Shown: positions 60,897 through 64,000 of the stretch, in pieces | Layout: the number at the start of each line of letters is the position of its first letter | How positions within the stretch are numbered: position 1 is the first letter of the stretch | Assembly (NCBI GenBank): GCA_017431685.1 | Contig: JAFRKO010000025.1 | Location: 1-64,000, forward strand | Length of the DNA stretch: 64,000 bases | Direction: 5' to 3' | Origin: Mogibacterium sp. | GTDB taxonomy: Bacteria; Bacillota; Clostridia; Peptostreptococcales; Anaerovoracaceae | The notes under the pieces: model-generated | What the model was told of the DNA's origin: nothing | The model's database searches: none | What the model saw: only the letters and a program-made list of their open reading frames with translations | Made by a program: the position numbers and the translations under genes

Positions 60897-62666
60897 ATGG
60901 ATGCAACTAACATAATCTCCTTATTAGGCGGCGTGGCGATGTTTCTCTTCGGAATGTCGGTCATGGGCGACTCGCTCAAGAAGGTAGCGGGAAGCAAAAT
61001 GGAAATGATCCTGTATAAACTTGCGGGAAATCCTGTAAAAGGAATCCTGCTCGGAACAGGAGTAACAGCAGCTATCCAGTCATCATCTGCTACATCTGTA
61101 ATGGTCGTAGGTTTTGTAAACTCCGGCATGATGCAGGTGAAACAGGCGATCGGCATAGTGCTCGGAGCGATCCTCGGCACGTCCATCACCGGCTGGATAC
61201 TTGCCCTCAACAGCCTGGGCGGAGGCGGAGGAGTGGCTTCGATGTTCAGCACTGAGGTGCTGACGGGCGTGGTAGCCCTAATAGGTATCCTGCTGTGGAT
61301 GTTTGCGAAGAAGACAGCACATAAGAACATCGGCGGCATAATGCTCGGCTTCGCGGTCCTGATGTACGGCATGAGCATGATGTCCGGATCTATCGCTCCG
61401 CTGAGAACAGATCCGAAGTTTATTGATATGATGACGAGCTTCAGCAATCCTGTGCTCGGAGTGCTGATCGGTGTACTGGTTACGGCTGTTATCCAGAGTG
61501 CCAGCGCTGCAGTCGGTATTCTCCAGGCTCTCGCCGGGACAGGCGCACTGGAATTTGACATGGCCTTCCCTATCCTTATGGGTATCGGCATCGGAGCTTC
61601 GGTTCCGGTAATGCTCAGCGCTCTCGGAGCCAGCGTCAACGGAAAGAGAACTGCTTTTGTTTATCTCATAATCGATGTGCTGGGTGCTGTGATCGTCGGA
61701 GGCCTTTTCTACATCGTCAACGCGATCGCTCATTTCGAGTTTATGACGATGGAGATGAACATGGTCTCTGTTGCTCTTACGAATACACTTTACAGACTGG
61801 CTGTGGTCATAGTTCTGGCACCGGCGATAGGAGCGCTCGAAAAGCTGGTAGTCAAGCTTTTCCCGGAGGGTCAGGAAGCGCTGGAAGAAAAGGCAGACAT
61901 GGACAAGCTCGAGCCGAGATTCCTCGATCACCCTACACTTGCACTTGCACAGAGCAAGGAGGTTATTGATTCCATGGCATCCAAGACACTGGAAAGTGTA
62001 ATGGGCGTCATCGATGCCAGAAGGGAATACAGCAAGGATGGAGTCAAGAGGGTAGTCGAACTTGAAAGGGTGATAGACCGCTACGAAGACAAACTCGGCA
62101 ATTATCTCTTCAAGCTCACTACTTCTGATCTGGATGAAGAGCATTCCGCAGAAGTCAGCAAGGACCTGAAAGTACTTTCCGACTTCGAGAGAATATCCGA
62201 CCACGCAAGGAATATCGCAGAATCCATAGAAGAGATTCACGAAAAGAAGATAGTCTTTTCGAACAGCGCTTTAAAGGAGCTGAAAACACTGGAGGAGGCG
62301 ATCCGGGAGATCGTAAATCTTACCATTTTCTCTTTTGCGAACAATAGCTATGACAATGCGCTTCGTGTGGATCCGTTAGAGGAAGTAATAGATGATATCT
62401 GTGACGCGATGAAGGCTAACCATGTCGAAAGAATCAGCAGACAGGAGTGCACGCTTGAGCATGGATTCGTTTTCAACGACATGATCACAGATTACGAGAG
62501 AATATCAGATCACTGCAGCAATGTTGCTCTGGATGTTCTGGAGGCAGTTTCCGAGATTGAAGGAAAGCACGCATACCACAAACAGCCGAGCTTCAGGCAT
62601 GATGATTTCTTCAAAAACAACTTTGCGGAATTCAAGAAACAGTTCGATATAGAAACTCTGAAATAA
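60897..62666 (+). CDS. Na+/Pi cotransporter-like membrane protein with PhoU domain
   Basis: A 589-residue protein. The N-terminal half is a Na/Pi cotransporter II repeat pair (LLGGVAMFLFGMSVMGDSLKK, GVTAAIQSSSATSVMVVGFVNSG and the inverted counterpart LVTAVIQSASAAVGILQAL, each with the QSS/QSA motif). The C-terminal 230 residues are a PhoU-like helical domain (RVIDRYEDKLGNYL, SDFERISDHARNIAESIEE). Such proteins move phosphate with Na+. The Mn2+-riboswitch in its leader is unexpected and suggests a role in metal-phosphate balance. GGGAGAAAGG site. Confidence 0.92.
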   Translation: MDATNIISLLGGVAMFLFGMSVMGDSLKKVAGSKMEMILYKLAGNPVKGILLGTGVTAAIQSSSATSVMVVGFVNSGMMQVKQAIGIVLGAILGTSITGWILALNSLGGGGGVASMFSTEVLTGVVALIGILLWMFAKKTAHKNIGGIMLGFAVLMYGMSMMSGSIAPLRTDPKFIDMMTSFSNPVLGVLIGVLVTAVIQSASAAVGILQALAGTGALEFDMAFPILMGIGIGASVPVMLSALGASVNGKRTAFVYLIIDVLGAVIVGGLFYIVNAIAHFEFMTMEMNMVSVALTNTLYRLAVVIVLAPAIGALEKLVVKLFPEGQEALEEKADMDKLEPRFLDHPTLALAQSKEVIDSMASKTLESVMGVIDARREYSKDGVKRVVELERVIDRYEDKLGNYLFKLTTSDLDEEHSAEVSKDLKVLSDFERISDHARNIAESIEEIHEKKIVFSNSALKELKTLEEAIREIVNLTIFSFANNSYDNALRVDPLEEVIDDICDAMKANHVERISRQECTLEHGFVFNDMITDYERISDHCSNVALDVLEAVSEIEGKHAYHKQPSFRHDDFFKNNFAEFKKQFDIETLK

Positions 62667-62675
62667 AAGTAAAGA

Positions 62676-62705
62676 AAGGACTGCCGGAGAGGTAGTCCTT
62701 TTTTT
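62676..62705 (+). terminator. Terminator after Na/Pi transporter-like gene
   Basis: AAGGACTGCC (about 62677-62686) pairs with GGTAGTCCTT (62691-62700), followed by TTTTT. Confidence 0.85.
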
Positions 62706-62772
62706 CTGCATGCGTTATAATAAACGTCGGCGTTTAGCCGGATCAACAAAAAAACAACAACAGGGTAGGAAA

Positions 62773-63813
62773 ATGAGCGCGACACTGATAATGTTACTGT
62801 TTACATTGATATTCTGGGGAATGTTCTACTATTCCTTCAGCAAGGACAGAAGCAGGTACCGTAACTGCCATCTGCTTTGCCTTGCGCTGCTTTCAATGAT
62901 CCCTTTTATTGTAAACATAGCAGGAGACCAGGCGGGTGAAATGCTTTATGCGACGTTTCTGCTGATAATGGCAGCTCTCCTTACAGTTCCGTTCTTTCTC
63001 ATACACAACGGGATCGTGATGATAAAAAACGAGGGCCGCTGCGCAGCGCATCTGCTTTCACTGGCACTTGGTGTAGCGATACTTGTGGGGGAGATACTTA
63101 CCGCATACAATGTAATACTCTACGCAAAAGTGTTCGGGCTTGAGGCGCAGGATGTGTATTTACACTCCCCGGTATTTCTCGCCACTTCCCTGATTGCCGT
63201 GACAGTAATTTACGGGTCGGTCTCATTCCTGGTATTCATGATCTACTCGGTTTTTCTGATGATAATCCCGAGGAGCAAGGACTTCGACTACGTTATAATA
63301 CACGGAGCAGGACTCATCAACGGAGATAAGGTATCCAGACTCCTGCAGGAGAGGCTGGACAAAGCCATATTTGTTTACCGCAAGGATCCTTCACCTACAA
63401 AGCTCATACCCTCCGGCGGAAAGGGCTCAGATGAAAGCATTTCGGAGGCCGAGGCCATGAAGAGATATCTGCTGGAGCAGGGGATACCCGAGAGCGATAT
63501 TATTATGGAAGACCAGTCGACTACTACTCTTGAGAATCTGAAGTTCTCAAAAGACATTATCGACAGCCGCGAGGAAAGAAAATATACGGCGCTGGTTACC
63601 AGCAATTACCATGTATACAGGGCGCTCAGATACTGCCGCAGGGTGGGTCTGAAGTGCAAGGGAATCGGAAGCCACGTTGCTTTCTATTACTGGCCGAGTG
63701 CGCTTATCCGCGAGTTTATTGCGGTGCATACCGAGAAGAAGCACGCTATACTCTTTACTCTCGGATGGGCATTCTGGATGTGGTTCACGGTGATGCTCAT
63801 AAGGGCAAACTAG
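62773..63813 (+). CDS. YdcF/ElyC-family membrane protein (DUF218)
   Basis: Start at ATG 62773 (AGGGTAGGAAA site) gives 346 residues. Five or six N-terminal TM helices are followed by a DUF218 domain: DYVIIHGAGLINGDKVSRLLQERLDKA, LIPSGGKGSDESISEAEAMKRYLLEQGIPESDIIMEDQSTTTLENL and VTSNYHVYRALRYCRRVGL, with one TM helix after it. Relatives SanA and ElyC affect envelope integrity and undecaprenyl-phosphate handling, but the biochemical function is not settled. Confidence 0.9.
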   Translation: MSATLIMLLFTLIFWGMFYYSFSKDRSRYRNCHLLCLALLSMIPFIVNIAGDQAGEMLYATFLLIMAALLTVPFFLIHNGIVMIKNEGRCAAHLLSLALGVAILVGEILTAYNVILYAKVFGLEAQDVYLHSPVFLATSLIAVTVIYGSVSFLVFMIYSVFLMIIPRSKDFDYVIIHGAGLINGDKVSRLLQERLDKAIFVYRKDPSPTKLIPSGGKGSDESISEAEAMKRYLLEQGIPESDIIMEDQSTTTLENLKFSKDIIDSREERKYTALVTSNYHVYRALRYCRRVGLKCKGIGSHVAFYYWPSALIREFIAVHTEKKHAILFTLGWAFWMWFTVMLIRAN

Positions 63814-63853
63814 TTTATAATTGTGTAAAACTGTATATCCAAAGCAGTTTCGG

Positions 63854-63881
63854 ATCTGCCCGGATATGCGGGCAGATTTTT
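63854..63881 (+). terminator. Terminator after YdcF gene
   Basis: ATCTGCCCG (63854-63862) pairs with CGGGCAGAT (63869-63877), followed by TTTTTG. Confidence 0.85.
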
Positions 63882-63901
63882 GTATTCAGAGGTTATTACT
63901 G

Positions 63902-64000
63902 ATGGAAGACGGCAGGAGAACGGAAGCGTCCCTGTGGACGCGGGACTTCACAATAATAACGGTGGGAACCGTGATCTCCATGTTCGGCAATGCCATAGGA
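63902..64000 (+). CDS. N-terminus of an MFS transporter (runs off the window)
   Basis: ATG at 63902 opens a frame to the window end. The first 33 residues (ending in WTRDFTIITVGTVISMFGNAIG) match the start of helix 1 in major facilitator transporters of Clostridia. Only the N-terminus is visible, so the subfamily cannot be given. Confidence 0.65.
   Translation, partial: MEDGRRTEASLWTRDFTIITVGTVISMFGNAIG

Noticed and set aside
61278-62240. Minus-strand ORF of 320 codons
   Set aside because: Lies fully inside the Na/Pi transporter-like gene on the opposite strand and has no domain.

Overview
The window reads as a chromosomal segment of an anaerobic, spore-lineage Firmicute (class Clostridia). 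Supporting signs are strong AGGAGG-type ribosome sites, protein families typical of gut and oral Clostridia (hybrid histidine kinases with paired receiver domains, DUF4342, SHOCT, GutM-type glucitol PTS, citrate lyase), ferredoxin-type aldo/keto reductase, and no respiratory genes. Placement near the Eubacteriales/Anaerovoracaceae is only my impression. No rRNA, tRNA, CRISPR array or complete insertion sequence is visible.

Layout. 1-6.2 kb: the end of an unknown gene or RNA, a LysR regulator divergent from a small protein, an alpha/beta hydrolase and a cyclophilin-fold lipoprotein, then glycerate kinase (with an odd Gly/Met-rich ORF just after it) and an Rrf2-GH32 operon. 6.2-17 kb: a decayed flavin-reductase remnant, then three hybrid histidine kinases, an orphan solute-binding lipoprotein and a cation-efflux remnant. 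17-24 kb: four transport genes (MATE, MFS, EamA, NCS2) and a secreted Lys-rich FN3/Ig-like protein. 24-34.7 kb: a membrane-anchored hydrolase, a phosphoesterase, a deleted NSS transporter with an RpiB-like isomerase behind a Fur-type palindrome, a lipoprotein that carries a PLP class-V aminotransferase fold, a class A PBP, and a two-component system.

34.7-45.3 kb is a self-contained alditol uptake and catabolism locus. It has a glucitol-type PTS (EIIA, EIIC, EIIBC, GutM), its own HPr and enzyme I, a SAF-domain NAD(P) oxidoreductase in place of the usual sorbitol-6-phosphate dehydrogenase, a class II aldolase, an archaeal-type triosephosphate isomerase, a YjbQ protein and a SorC regulator. Three well-formed divergent promoters share a short motif. 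The substrate is not the obvious sorbitol and may be a different polyol.

47.5-59.5 kb carries aconitase-family hydratase, citrate lyase CitDEF, NADP-isocitrate dehydrogenase, CitC, a CitX-CitG fusion, a LysR regulator and glutaminase, with a divergent GntR regulator whose promoter overlaps a perfect palindrome. No citrate carrier or citrate synthase is present. This suggests glutamine/glutamate conversion to citrate by reductive carboxylation, then cleavage to acetate and oxaloacetate. 59.5-64 kb has an Fe-S aldo/keto reductase, a Na/Pi-cotransporter-like protein preceded by what looks like a yybP-ykoY (Mn2+) riboswitch, a YdcF protein and the start of an MFS transporter. Several remnants (flavin reductase, cation efflux, NSS transporter) show that small deletions have accumulated between the working operons.
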